Shown here: one piece after another, positions 50,259 to 58,290 of the stretch | Layout: each line of letters opens with the position of its first letter | How positions within the stretch are numbered: position 1 is the first letter of the stretch | Assembly: GCA_045594545.1 (NCBI GenBank) | Contig: JAZNYQ010000094.1 | Span: forward strand, 12,962 to 76,961 | DNA from: CAKSHC01 sp045594545 | Lineage (GTDB): Bacteria > Bacillota > Clostridia > Oscillospirales > UMGS1783 | Direction of reading: 5' to 3' | DNA length: 64,000 nt | Position numbers and translations under genes: made by a program | Notes under the pieces: generated by a model | What the model was told of the DNA's origin: nothing | Database searches by the model: none | The model's input: the letters and a program-made list of their open reading frames with translations, nothing else

Positions 50259-51287
50259 TTACCGAGATGTGAACTGCGACAACGACTTAAGATTGCCGGA
50301 GTTGAGCATACGAATATCTTTAATGCCGTATTTCATCATAGCCAATCGGGTCAATCCCAGACCGAAAGCAAAGCCCGAATATTCATCGGGGTCGATACCG
50401 CCGGCCTTTAGCACATTAGGATGGATCATGCCGCAGGGGCACAGCTCCAGCCAGCCAGAATGTTTGCAAGTCGGACAGCCTTCGCCGCCACAGATCAAAC
50501 AGTTGACATCCAATTCAAAACCGGGTTCTACAAAGGGGAAGAAACCGGGGCGCAGCCGCACCTTAACATCTCTCTTGAATACCTCGGAGAGCATGGTTTT
50601 CATGAAATAGATCAGATTAGAAATGGAGATGTTCTTATCGATCATAATACCTTCCAACTGGAAAAAGGTATTTTCGTGGCAGGCATCGGTAGCCTCGTTA
50701 CGAAAACAACGGCTGGGGAATACCGAGCGCAGGGGTGCGCCGTATTTCTTCATAATGGCGTTCTGGGCGGCCGAGGTATGGGTCTTCAATAACTGACCGT
50801 TGGAGAGGAAATAGGTATCCTGCATATCGCGGGCAGGATGGTGTTTGGGAATGTTGAGAGCCTCGAAATTCTGATAATCATCGACGATCTCAAAATAATC
50901 CTCCACCGTAAAGCCCATACTGCGGAAGACCTCTTCCACCTCACGGGCGACGGTAGTAATGGGATGGAGCGAGCCGAAAATTTCTTTGCCGGGCATAGAA
51001 ACGTCATATCGCTCGGCACTCTGAATACGGGCATTCATGGCCGCTTCTTCCAGTTCTTTCTTCTTGGCTGTCAGTGCCAGATCGATCTCCTGCTTAAGCT
51101 CATTGATCTGCCGACCGACTTCCTTGCGCTGAGACTCCTCGACCGAGCGCAGGTTTTTCATCTGCTCGGTGATCATTCCTTTTTTGCCGAGCATGGCAAC
51201 ACGCAATTCTTCCAGCGCAACCGCATTGTCTGCTTGCTGTAATTTCTCCTCAAACAAGGCACGGATGCTGTTTGTATCTACACTCAT
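50259..51287 (-). CDS. pheS: Phenylalanyl-tRNA synthetase alpha subunit
   Basis: A 342-residue class II synthetase subunit. N-terminal coiled coil (about 1-85), motif 2-like RCFRNEATDACHENTFFQLEG region (read about 202-222), FRPGFFPF-like RLRPGFFPFVEP (about 260-271) and motif 3 GFAFGLGLTRLAMMKYGI (about 311-328). The insertion CLICGGEGCPTC (about 279-290) is a zinc-like cysteine pair seen in many bacterial PheS proteins. It is first in the pheST operon, controlled by the upstream T-box. Confidence 0.98.
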   Translation of the reverse strand: MSVDTNSIRALFEEKLQQADNAVALEELRVAMLGKKGMITEQMKNLRSVEESQRKEVGRQINELKQEIDLALTAKKKELEEAAMNARIQSAERYDVSMPGKEIFGSLHPITTVAREVEEVFRSMGFTVEDYFEIVDDYQNFEALNIPKHHPARDMQDTYFLSNGQLLKTHTSAAQNAIMKKYGAPLRSVFPSRCFRNEATDACHENTFFQLEGIMIDKNISISNLIYFMKTMLSEVFKRDVKVRLRPGFFPFVEPGFELDVNCLICGGEGCPTCKHSGWLELCPCGMIHPNVLKAGGIDPDEYSGFAFGLGLTRLAMMKYGIKDIRMLNSGNLKSLSQFTSR

Positions 51288-51303
51288 AATATCCTCCTAA
51301 AAT

Positions 51304-51545
51304 AAAAAAACGCCCCGAAAAACGGGACGACAAATATCGCGGTACCACCCGAGTTCCCGCCCTTACGGACAGGCTCTTGACACATCTTTAACGCAGACGA
51401 TACGGATACGACTACCAAGCCCTCGGCTCTTCCCCGCTCCCCTCCAAAATGAACTTCTCGGCACCCTCGGACAAGCAACGCTTTCAGCCCATGACGTTGC
51501 ATCTCTGCCGCCGAACGGCGCCAATACTCTTTTTTTCACAGGGTT
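51304..51545 (-). ncRNA. T-box riboswitch, phenylalanine-specific
   Basis: This leader holds the canonical T-box motif GGGTGGTACCGCG (51350-51338), followed by a 7-bp terminator stem (51329-51311) and seven Ts (51310-51304). The Specifier loop reads GAAGTTCA: codon TTC (51453-51451) for phenylalanine, followed by A. The 5' part of stem I (GAGTATTGGCGCC region near 51530) is consistent with the family. Uncharged tRNA(Phe) would stabilise the antiterminator and allow pheST expression. It fills most of the gap 51288-51657. Confidence 0.93.
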
Positions 51546-51551
51546 TATCCT

Positions 51552-51580
51552 ATCATACCAAACTTTTGGGTAAAATGCAA
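51552..51580 (-). promoter_or_regulatory. pheS: Promoter of the pheST T-box leader
   Basis: TTGCAT (51580-51575), 17-base spacer and TATGAT (51557-51552); start predicted near 51545. Confidence 0.75.
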
Positions 51581-51602
51581 GGGAAAATCGAAATTTATAT
51601 CC

Positions 51603-51631
51603 TTTACAAGCGCAAGAAATTATGGTAAAAT
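51603..51631 (+). promoter_or_regulatory. Promoter of the small unknown gene pair
   Basis: TTTACA (51603-51608), 17-base spacer and TAAAAT (51626-51631) with extended-10 TGG. It is divergent from the pheST promoter. Confidence 0.75.
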
Positions 51632-51657
51632 ATATGGAAGATTGGAGGTCATGAAAA

Positions 51658-51948
51658 ATGGCAAACGAAAAACCCGCTTATCTTACCTATAAAGGCAAGC
51701 CTTTGGTACGTGAGGGCAATATGCTCTATTACGGCCAGCCCGATGACAAATATATCCTCATGCTTCAGATCAAGAACACCGAGGCGTTGGATGACCTGAA
51801 GATTCCGACCAAGGTTACCTTAATGCTGATGTCTACCGATCCGAGCGTTCCGCTTCAGGAAAAGATCATCAAGCGTGCCGATAAAGACGGCATTTATGCT
51901 GCTTTGGATGTCGGCATGATCTGGCTGGATCGTGCGCTGAAAAAATAA
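51658..51948 (+). CDS. Unknown small protein
   Basis: A 96-residue soluble protein, not recognised. Composition is ordinary, with a well-formed beta/alpha pattern: KPLVREGNMLYYGQPDDKYILMLQI-like first half (segments MLYYGQPDDKYILM, KVTLMLMSTD) and a C-terminal helix WLDRALKK. No signal peptide or membrane segment. It has a strong promoter and GGAGG nine bases upstream of the ATG; an earlier ATG (51651) is out of frame. It is followed 3 bases later by an unknown membrane protein. Codon use matches neighbours, so it looks like a real conserved gene of this lineage. Confidence 0.7.
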   Translation: MANEKPAYLTYKGKPLVREGNMLYYGQPDDKYILMLQIKNTEALDDLKIPTKVTLMLMSTDPSVPLQEKIIKRADKDGIYAALDVGMIWLDRALKK

Positions 51949-51951
51949 GGC

Positions 51952-52344
51952 ATGGAAAAGCAGTCATTCTTCAAAACGACGGCAGGAAAATGGATGGCCG
52001 TACTTCTTATCCTGCTCGTACTGGCCGGTGCCGTTTTCGGCATTGTCAAATTGCTGGACAAGGGTGAAAACGTTCTCAAAGGCAGTTGGCAATACTACGC
52101 CAAGATCACCTCATCGGGGGATATTGACAGCGTGTTCCATTTTGCCGAGGACGGGGCTTTTTACCTGCAAAGCATCCATGCTACCAACTACGGCACATAC
52201 AAAATACTCGATGGCGGTAATGAGGGCTCCTTCATCACCAATATCATGGGCGATGAGATCATGTATGACTATGTTCTGCAAGACGACCTGCTCATTATCA
52301 GCACATTAGAAGGATATCGCATGGAATTGCATCGGATCAACTAA
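51952..52344 (+). CDS. Unknown membrane-anchored protein
   Basis: A 130-residue protein with one N-terminal membrane helix (about 13-33: WMAVLLILLVLAGAVFGIV), then a predicted extracytoplasmic beta domain of about 95 residues with aromatic-rich short strands (GSWQYYAKI, FHFAEDGAFYLQS, NYGTYKIL). The pattern GSW...FAEDG...GTY...I resembles DUF5640/lipocalin-like small domains found in Clostridia, without proof. It follows the soluble unknown gene by 3 bases and ends in a strong terminator; the two genes probably act together. Confidence 0.72.
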   Translation: MEKQSFFKTTAGKWMAVLLILLVLAGAVFGIVKLLDKGENVLKGSWQYYAKITSSGDIDSVFHFAEDGAFYLQSIHATNYGTYKILDGGNEGSFITNIMGDEIMYDYVLQDDLLIISTLEGYRMELHRIN

Positions 52345-52373
52345 AAAAAGGCTGCACAAGCAGCCTTTTTTCT
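52343..52373. terminator. Terminator after the unknown gene pair
   Basis: GGCTGC stem (52350-52355 with 52360-52365) flanked by A7 and T6, so it serves both converging transcripts. Confidence 0.85.
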
Positions 52374-53473
52374 TATCCTTTTATTCGCCGCACCGTTTTG
52401 ATGGCCTTCACAGGGCACATCTCCTGACAACAGAAACAGGAAATACAAGCATGCAGATCGATCGATGCCTTTTTATCAGTAATGACGATGGTATGCTGAG
52501 GACAGCTCTCGGCACACTTACCGCAACCGATACAGGTTCTTTTCTTAATCTTCGGCTGAGCGACCAGTGCCCGATCCAAAAAAGAGCGTATAGGGGCACG
52601 AAGGGATTTAGGAAAAATACTGACAAAATCTACACTGACCGATTTCGGCAATACAAAGCCGTGTTCGGGGCGCGTCCACGCCCCCACAATCTCGCTTTCT
52701 TCCATCAGCCCACAGGCAGCTACCAGCATCGGTACATGAGAAGCACCCACCTGCAGGATCTCATCGGCACAGAAGCGATCTAAACTATAGATATTGCGAG
52801 AAGCTATGGTCAACCCCGGATGGCAGATCTCGCCGCCGGCCGGACCGTCTCCCTCCATGGCATCCACCGCATCGATGATGGTGTAGGTAGGCGCCACGAC
52901 CTGCGACAGTTCCACCAACATGGCGGCAAAGGATTCGGGGTCGGGGTTTAGGCAATGCAGTTCGGGCTTTTGCAGTCCCGGAACAACACCAAACAAATTC
53001 TTGACCGCGCCGGACATGACCGTCATGCTATGAGTCTTTAATTTAGGAAGATTGATAATAATATCCGCCTCAAGAACGGGCGTTATTATGTTAAAGGCAC
53101 GAAAACCCTCTTTATGTACTCTCTCATAAGAGCAGTTCTCATTAAGGGTATATCCTTTCCCCGTCATGCCGCAAGCGGCATAGATGGCACGCATCATGGC
53201 GGGCGTATACAGCCCACCCGAACTGTCGGCCAGGGTAATATCGGTAATGCCTTTGTTATGCAGATAGCGCACCACGGCATCTACTACATGCGGATGAGTG
53301 GTAATCCCCTTGGCGGGAGAAGCCCCCCGTAGGAGATTAGGCTTAATAAGCACCTTTTTATTCGGCGTCAGTTCCTCGTCACCCATGGCGTGAAAATGGG
53401 CCCAAACTGCACGGTCAAGCGAATCGGCATCGTAGGATGTATGAATACAGGATATACGGTTCAGAAGAATCAC
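52373..53473 (-). CDS. DUF362 protein with C-terminal 2[4Fe-4S] ferredoxin domain
   Basis: About 366 residues. DUF362 domain with KVLIKPNLLRGASPAKGITTHP-like residues near 41-62, TLADSSGGLY (about 83-92), INLPKLKTHSMTVMSGAVKN (about 137-156) and GDGPAGGEICHPGL, then CIGCGKCAESC (about 316-326) and CISCFCCQEMC (about 344-354). These iron-sulphur proteins are common in anaerobes and have no settled reaction. Start uncertain: no in-frame ATG; GTG 53473 overlaps its own ribosome site, and CTG 53464 lies six bases after GAGGTG and gives the normal N-terminus NRISCIHT. I list the GTG as the conservative limit. It lies 28 bases after sigK. Confidence 0.82.
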   Translation of the reverse strand: MILLNRISCIHTSYDADSLDRAVWAHFHAMGDEELTPNKKVLIKPNLLRGASPAKGITTHPHVVDAVVRYLHNKGITDITLADSSGGLYTPAMMRAIYAACGMTGKGYTLNENCSYERVHKEGFRAFNIITPVLEADIIINLPKLKTHSMTVMSGAVKNLFGVVPGLQKPELHCLNPDPESFAAMLVELSQVVAPTYTIIDAVDAMEGDGPAGGEICHPGLTIASRNIYSLDRFCADEILQVGASHVPMLVAACGLMEESEIVGAWTRPEHGFVLPKSVSVDFVSIFPKSLRAPIRSFLDRALVAQPKIKKRTCIGCGKCAESCPQHTIVITDKKASIDLHACISCFCCQEMCPVKAIKTVRRIKG

Positions 53474-53501
53474 CTCGCCGCTCAGTATATCATATTCCCT
53501 T

Positions 53502-54182
53502 TCAGAAATCAAACCCCTCCCGCATTTTTTCGATAGCACGCTTTTCAATGCGGGAGATATAGGAACGGGAGATGCCTAGAATTTTGGCAGTTTCTTGCTG
53601 AGAGCGAGGCGGTTTATTATCCAAGCCGTAACGCAACAGCAATACCTTTTGTTCCCGTTCATCCAAACCTCGCAAAAGGGTCATCATTCTCTCAATATTG
53701 ATCTTTTTTTCCAGATTTTCCGCAATATTATCTTCCCCCACAATGATATCGACCAAGGTCAGTTCATTCCCTTCTTTGTCGGTGTCAATCACATCATTGA
53801 TCGATTTGTCGCCGGCACTTTTCTTTTGGGAGCGAAAATACATCAATACTTCATTCTCAATACATCGCGCGGCATAGGTTGAAAACTTTGAACCTTTCTC
53901 CAACGAATAAGAATCGACGGCTTTGATCAGCCCGATGGTACCGATGCTCAGCAGGTCGTCCTGCACACTATCCGGAACGTTGTATTTCTTTATGACATGA
54001 GCAATTAAGCGCAGATTTCGACTGATAAGCTGATCCCTCGCCCGTGCATCGCCCGCCGCCATTTGTTCCAGACAGGTTTTCACTTCAGACGATGACATCG
54101 GCTTCTCAAAAGCACCCTGCAAACGGATATAGAGCATAAAATAGAATACCGAAGAAACGGATGACAACAATTGCGCAAACAT
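53502..54182 (-). CDS. sigK: Sporulation sigma factor SigK (pro-sigma-K)
   Basis: A 226-residue sporulation sigma factor. The hydrophobic N-terminal pro-sequence (about 1-21, FYFMLYIRLQ) precedes GAFEKPMSSSEV, the cleavage region. Region 2 has RNLRLIAHVIKKY and GSKFSTYAARCIENEVLMYF (about 101-120), region 4 has RSQQETAKILGISRSYISRIEK (read about 195-216). The gene is continuous, not split by a skin element. ATG 54182 with GGAGGGG is chosen; the frame extends upstream into the antiporter terminator. It controls late mother-cell genes, so this organism is probably a spore former. Confidence 0.93.
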   Translation of the reverse strand: MFAQLLSSVSSVFYFMLYIRLQGAFEKPMSSSEVKTCLEQMAAGDARARDQLISRNLRLIAHVIKKYNVPDSVQDDLLSIGTIGLIKAVDSYSLEKGSKFSTYAARCIENEVLMYFRSQKKSAGDKSINDVIDTDKEGNELTLVDIIVGEDNIAENLEKKINIERMMTLLRGLDEREQKVLLLRYGLDNKPPRSQQETAKILGISRSYISRIEKRAIEKMREGFDF

Positions 54183-54235
54183 TACATTCCCCTCCCTTTC
54201 TTCTATGATACGAACGCATAAATTGTCCCTATCAC

Positions 54236-54275
54236 AACAAAAAAAGAAACTCAGCATTCAGCTGAGTTTCTTTTT
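54236..54275 (-). terminator. Terminator of the antiporter gene
   Basis: A 15-bp perfect stem (54241-54255 with 54261-54275), whose loop holds the stop codon. It is followed by seven T residues on the minus strand. Confidence 0.9.
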
Positions 54276-55445
54276 CTTATCCGGAACAATCTCACCGGCT
54301 TTGGTCAACACGATCTTGGTGATCAAGGGTCCGACCAGTTCATAGATCAAGGTGGCCGTCAGCACCACGGCACGAACCTGCTGTCCATATGCCGGCAGTT
54401 GAGTCATAACGATCTGAGCCATACCGATGGCGACACCGGCCTGCGGCAACAGGGCGGCCCCCAAATACTTGCGGATATTTTTATCTGACTTCACCATCAA
54501 TGCCCCAAAGAAAGTACCGAAATATTTTCCGGCAGAACGAGCAACCAAATACAAAAGCCCCAACAATCCAACGGTTGGCAGAACAGCCAGATCCAATTCC
54601 GCACCCGAAATCACAAAGAATAACATAAACAACGGCGGCGTCCAGCGATCAGCACCGTCCAATATCGGCTCGGCATGCTGATTGGTATTGACAAAGCCGG
54701 CGCCGATGCACATACACAGCAACAGGGACGACAAGTGGAACTGCTCGGCCAATGCAACGCCAAGAAAAACGGCGGCTACACAGATGCACAAGCGATTGGC
54801 ACGAGACTTAAAGAATTTAGTCGCAAACGATACGAGAACTCCAATCACGCTACCGACAGCCAAGGATAACAAAATCTCCAATAGCGGCTCAATAGCCGTA
54901 TTCATCAGGGTAATGGATTCACCGGACGAGAGGGACTTTGCCACGGCCAGTGAAACAGCAAAGACGATCAGACCGATGGCATCGTCAATCGCAACGACGG
55001 GAAGCAATGTATTGGTAATCGGGCCTTTCGCTTTATACTGACGCACGACCATGAGGGTAGCAGCAGGGGCCGTTGCCGTGGCAATTGCACCCAACACCAG
55101 ACACAGCGGCGTATCAAAACCGGCAAGAAGCAGCGTTACATCCACCAATATGGCGGCCAGAAGTGCTTGGCAAAAACAAATAATAATGGCATTTTTCCCG
55201 ATATGTTTTAAATGAGAAAAGCGAAATTCATTACCGATAGAAAAGGCAATAAAACCAAGAGCAACCGTAGAAATAGAGCCTACCGCTTCCAGCGATTGAG
55301 TAGGAAATACATTCAACACATACGGTCCGATCAATAATCCGGCGATCAGATAACCGGTTACATTAGGCAGATGCACAAGTTTAACAACGCGGGTCAACAA
55401 CAGGCCTACGATCATGGCAAATGCCAGACTCAATAGGATGTTCAT
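54258..55445 (-). CDS. CPA2-family cation:proton antiporter
   Basis: A 395-residue membrane protein with 11-12 hydrophobic helices. CPA2 signatures are PNVTGYLIAGLLIGPYVL (about 27-44), ALGFIAFSIGNEFRF (about 62-76) and VVAIDDAIGLIVFAV (about 149-163), where the DD pair near residue 153 is the ion-binding aspartate site of electrogenic-type Na+/H+ antiporters (NapA-like). No C-terminal RCK domain is fused. It follows a PII-like gene by 2 bases, a likely regulator. Na+/H+ or K+/H+ exchange cannot be separated by sequence. Confidence 0.92.
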   Translation of the reverse strand: MNILLSLAFAMIVGLLLTRVVKLVHLPNVTGYLIAGLLIGPYVLNVFPTQSLEAVGSISTVALGFIAFSIGNEFRFSHLKHIGKNAIIICFCQALLAAILVDVTLLLAGFDTPLCLVLGAIATATAPAATLMVVRQYKAKGPITNTLLPVVAIDDAIGLIVFAVSLAVAKSLSSGESITLMNTAIEPLLEILLSLAVGSVIGVLVSFATKFFKSRANRLCICVAAVFLGVALAEQFHLSSLLLCMCIGAGFVNTNQHAEPILDGADRWTPPLFMLFFVISGAELDLAVLPTVGLLGLLYLVARSAGKYFGTFFGALMVKSDKNIRKYLGAALLPQAGVAIGMAQIVMTQLPAYGQQVRAVVLTATLIYELVGPLITKIVLTKAGEIVPDKKKKLS

Positions 55446-55447
55446 AA

Positions 55448-55792
55448 TCAGTCTTCTGCGACTCCTTCCGAATAGGCAATAGGCATGGTGAACAGGACAC
55501 CTTTATTCGGCCCATCCAACGGCCCAACCTGCTCATGAATGATCTCTTTTACCAGTTCTACCTTTTTATCCGGCAATACTAACAGCACAATCTTTCCCTG
55601 CGCATGGGCGGGATTGAGAAAATGGCGCAAAGAACCGAAGATCGGCGGAGGTTCCACCGAGGAATCGTAGAGAGCATGAAGCATCCCCTCACAGGGTACG
55701 ACGGTAGCCCCGTGGATATCCCTCTCCATCAGTTTAGACAGGAGCGGAGCGACCACATCGCTATCACTGGCTATAAAGAATAATAACTGCAT
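55448..55792 (-). CDS. PII-like small regulatory protein
   Basis: A 114-residue protein with the ferredoxin-like beta-alpha-beta pattern of PII relatives: LLFFIASDSDVVAPLLSKLMERDI (read about 3-26), GATVVPCEGMLHAL (about 28-41) and a final GVLFTMPIAYSEGV. The T-loop of GlnB is absent, and the middle part is a short linker with Pro residues (VEPPPIFGSLR). Its position 2 bases upstream of a CPA2 antiporter gene suggests a trimeric regulator of the antiporter, possibly through a nucleotide such as AMP or ATP, like other PII-like transporter partners. That is inference. Confidence 0.72.
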   Translation of the reverse strand: MQLLFFIASDSDVVAPLLSKLMERDIHGATVVPCEGMLHALYDSSVEPPPIFGSLRHFLNPAHAQGKIVLLVLPDKKVELVKEIIHEQVGPLDGPNKGVLFTMPIAYSEGVAED

Positions 55793-55811
55793 AAAAACCT
55801 CCTAAACGCGC

Positions 55812-55843
55812 ATCAAAAGGAAGTCGCACGACTTCCTTTTGAA
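55812..55843 (-). terminator. Probable terminator after ftsH
   Basis: A 13-bp perfect palindromic stem (55814-55826 with 55829-55841) and 2-base loop. A T4 run lies within the stem arm only, so termination may be incomplete. Confidence 0.6.
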
Positions 55844-55890
55844 AATTTCTTTTATGTTATACACCCATTGGTATACTTTGTCAAGCCATG

Positions 55891-57735
55891 TCAGACAATT
55901 TCATGACAGAGTTTTTCAAATTCCGCACCGTCGATTTTTTCCTTCTCCAAAAGGGTTTCGGAAACCTTATCCAGCAAAGCACGGCGACGGGTCAGAATCT
56001 CCTTAGCGCGCTCCATTCCCTTTTCGATAAAAGCCTTGACTTCTTCATCAATCAGGGATGCAATCTGCTCGGAATAATTGCGAGACGTGGCAAAATCACG
56101 CCCAAGGAAAACTTCCTCGTGTTCCGAACCAAAAACGATCGGGCCGAGTTTTTCGCTCATACCGTATTTCGTTACCATCTTTCTGGCGATTTCGGTAGCA
56201 CGTTGAATATCGTTGGAAGCACCGGTAGAAATATCGTCCAGCGCCACCATTTCAGCTACACGACCGCCGAGCAGGGATACGATCTCATCTTCCATATCCC
56301 CTTTCGACTGATAAAACTTATCGTCGCTGGGCAGATGCATGGTATAACCACCGGCCATGCCGCGGGGAATGATGGAGATTTCATGGACTTTATCGTGGTT
56401 GGGCAGTTCAGCCGCCACGATTGCATGCCCCGCCTCATGAACGGCAGTCAGACGTTTTTCTTTATCCGTAATGCGACGGTTTTTCTTTTCCACGCCCATC
56501 ATGACCTTAACGATCGAATCCTGAATATCCTGCATGCTAATGCTCTTCTTATCCTGACGGGCCGCCAGCAAGGCCGCCTCGTTGAGAATATTCTCCAGAT
56601 CCGCACCGGAAAATCCGGCCGTTGTACGGGCAATCACTTCAAAACTGACATCAGGATCAAAATGTTTATTGCGAGCATGCACCTTCAAGATGCCCTCACG
56701 ACCCTGCACATCCGGCAGATTGATAACGATCTGACGGTCAAAACGACCGGGACGAAGCAAGGCGCGATCCAAAACGTCAGGGCGGTTAGTAGCCGCAATC
56801 ACAATGACACCTTCGTTCTTGGCAAAACCGTCCATCTCAACCAACAGCTGATTCAAGGTCTGCTCGCGTTCATCATGACCGCCGCCTAAACCGGCACCGC
56901 GCTGACGACCGACCGCATCGATCTCATCAATAAATACAATACAAGGGGCCGCTTTCTTTGCCTGGTCGAACAGATCCCGCACACGGGAGGCGCCGACACC
57001 GACATACAATTCCACAAAGTCCGAACCGGTGATGCTAAAGAACGGCACACCGGCCTCGCCGGCCACGGCACGGGCAAACAAAGTCTTACCGGTACCGGGA
57101 GGACCCACCAGCATAACGCCTTTCGGGATACGGGCGCCCAGTTCAATAAATTTTTGAGGATTTTTCAAAAATTCAACGATCTCAGCCAGTTCCTCTTTCT
57201 CTTCCTCTGCACCGGCCACATCGCCAAAGGTAATCTTGTTCTTATCATCCACATGGACACGGGTCTTGGCGCGTGTAAAGCCGGAAGCCTTGCCGCCTCC
57301 GCCGGCGAACTGGCTGTACATGAAGTACATCAGCACGCCCATGAGTCCGAAGACCAACACATAGGGCAGGATAGATGCCCACCACGGAGTGCCGGCTTCA
57401 CGAGCAATGTTGTACTCCAAAGTTCCGTCCTGACGCTGGGCGGCAATGGTATCTCCCACATCCATCATGAACAGTTCTACACTGTACAGATTAAAGGATT
57501 TTTCCAGATCGTTCTTGTTCTTGGCCGGGTTAGCCGGATCATCTTTGAGCGTATAAGTCAATTCTGTGCCGACAAGCTCAAAACTTTCCACTTTCCCCTG
57601 CTCAAATTCGCTGACAACCTGCGAATACAGGAGGGTATCATCCCCTCTGTTGGCATCAATGATATTGGTAGAGAGCAACAACAGCAGTAGAATAACCGCA
57701 ATAAATATGATGTTGCCAAAGTTTTTCTTTTTCAA
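55891..57735 (-). CDS. ftsH: ATP-dependent zinc metalloprotease FtsH
   Basis: A 614-residue membrane-bound AAA+ protease. Two membrane helices (about 7-24 and 119-137), Walker A VGPPGTGKTLFARAV (about 206-220), Walker B IVFIDEIDAVGRQRGAG (about 262-278), second region of homology ATNRPDVLDRALLRPGRFDR (about 311-330) and the zinc site TAVHEAGHAIVAAE (about 428-441). It degrades misfolded membrane proteins and regulators, including Spo0E-type substrates in Bacillus. The start is TTG 57735, nine bases after GGGGG. It follows hpt and tilS, a widely conserved order. Confidence 0.98.
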   Translation of the reverse strand: MKKKNFGNIIFIAVILLLLLLSTNIIDANRGDDTLLYSQVVSEFEQGKVESFELVGTELTYTLKDDPANPAKNKNDLEKSFNLYSVELFMMDVGDTIAAQRQDGTLEYNIAREAGTPWWASILPYVLVFGLMGVLMYFMYSQFAGGGGKASGFTRAKTRVHVDDKNKITFGDVAGAEEEKEELAEIVEFLKNPQKFIELGARIPKGVMLVGPPGTGKTLFARAVAGEAGVPFFSITGSDFVELYVGVGASRVRDLFDQAKKAAPCIVFIDEIDAVGRQRGAGLGGGHDEREQTLNQLLVEMDGFAKNEGVIVIAATNRPDVLDRALLRPGRFDRQIVINLPDVQGREGILKVHARNKHFDPDVSFEVIARTTAGFSGADLENILNEAALLAARQDKKSISMQDIQDSIVKVMMGVEKKNRRITDKEKRLTAVHEAGHAIVAAELPNHDKVHEISIIPRGMAGGYTMHLPSDDKFYQSKGDMEDEIVSLLGGRVAEMVALDDISTGASNDIQRATEIARKMVTKYGMSEKLGPIVFGSEHEEVFLGRDFATSRNYSEQIASLIDEEVKAFIEKGMERAKEILTRRRALLDKVSETLLEKEKIDGAEFEKLCHEIV

Positions 57736-57750
57736 AGGATCTTACCCCCG

Positions 57751-58290
57751 TTATTTATTGTATACCGACTCTTTAAGTACCCCGACATACGGCAGGTTCC
57801 GGTATCTTTCCGCATAATCCAATCCGTACCCGACTACAAACTCATCAGGAACCACGAACCCAACATAATCCAGCGGCACCTCTACCCGATGACGTTCGGG
57901 CTTCTCCAGCAACGAACATAGTTTCAATGAAGCAGGCCCGCGACTGCGAAGTATTTCCATAACATGTGACAAGGTAACGCCGCTATCCAGAATATCTTCC
58001 ACGATCAGCACATCTTTACCTGCAATATCCACATCCAGATCCTTAATGATCTTGGCACGGCCTTGCGTTATCGTTCCCTTGCCGTAACTGGAAACACACA
58101 TAAAGTCAATGGCAATCGGAATATCCACGGCACGCATTAAATCACTCAGAAAAACGCATGCCCCTTTTAATATACTAACCAACAACAGATCTTTTCCCTG
58201 ATAATCCTTTGAAATCTGTTTGCCCAACTCAGAAACTTTTGCTTTTAACTGTTCCTCGCTGATCAAAACCGATTCAATATCTCTTTTCAT
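57751..58290 (-). CDS. hpt: Hypoxanthine-guanine phosphoribosyltransferase
   Basis: A 179-residue purine salvage enzyme. PRPP-binding motif VLIVEDILDSGVTLSHVME (read about 104-122), the PPi loop LLLVSILKGACVFLSDL (about 35-51), the flexible loop SSYGKG (about 70-75) and the purine site PDEFVVGYGLDYAERYRNLP (about 147-166). It overlaps tilS by 4 bases and is followed by ftsH, the order known from Bacillus tilS-hprT-ftsH. Confidence 0.97.
   Translation of the reverse strand: MKRDIESVLISEEQLKAKVSELGKQISKDYQGKDLLLVSILKGACVFLSDLMRAVDIPIAIDFMCVSSYGKGTITQGRAKIIKDLDVDIAGKDVLIVEDILDSGVTLSHVMEILRSRGPASLKLCSLLEKPERHRVEVPLDYVGFVVPDEFVVGYGLDYAERYRNLPYVGVLKESVYNK

Noticed and set aside
54183..54240. Sigma-E-type promoter upstream of sigK
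   Set aside because: A CATAGAAG segment was seen, but no -35 match at 13-15 bases could be found.
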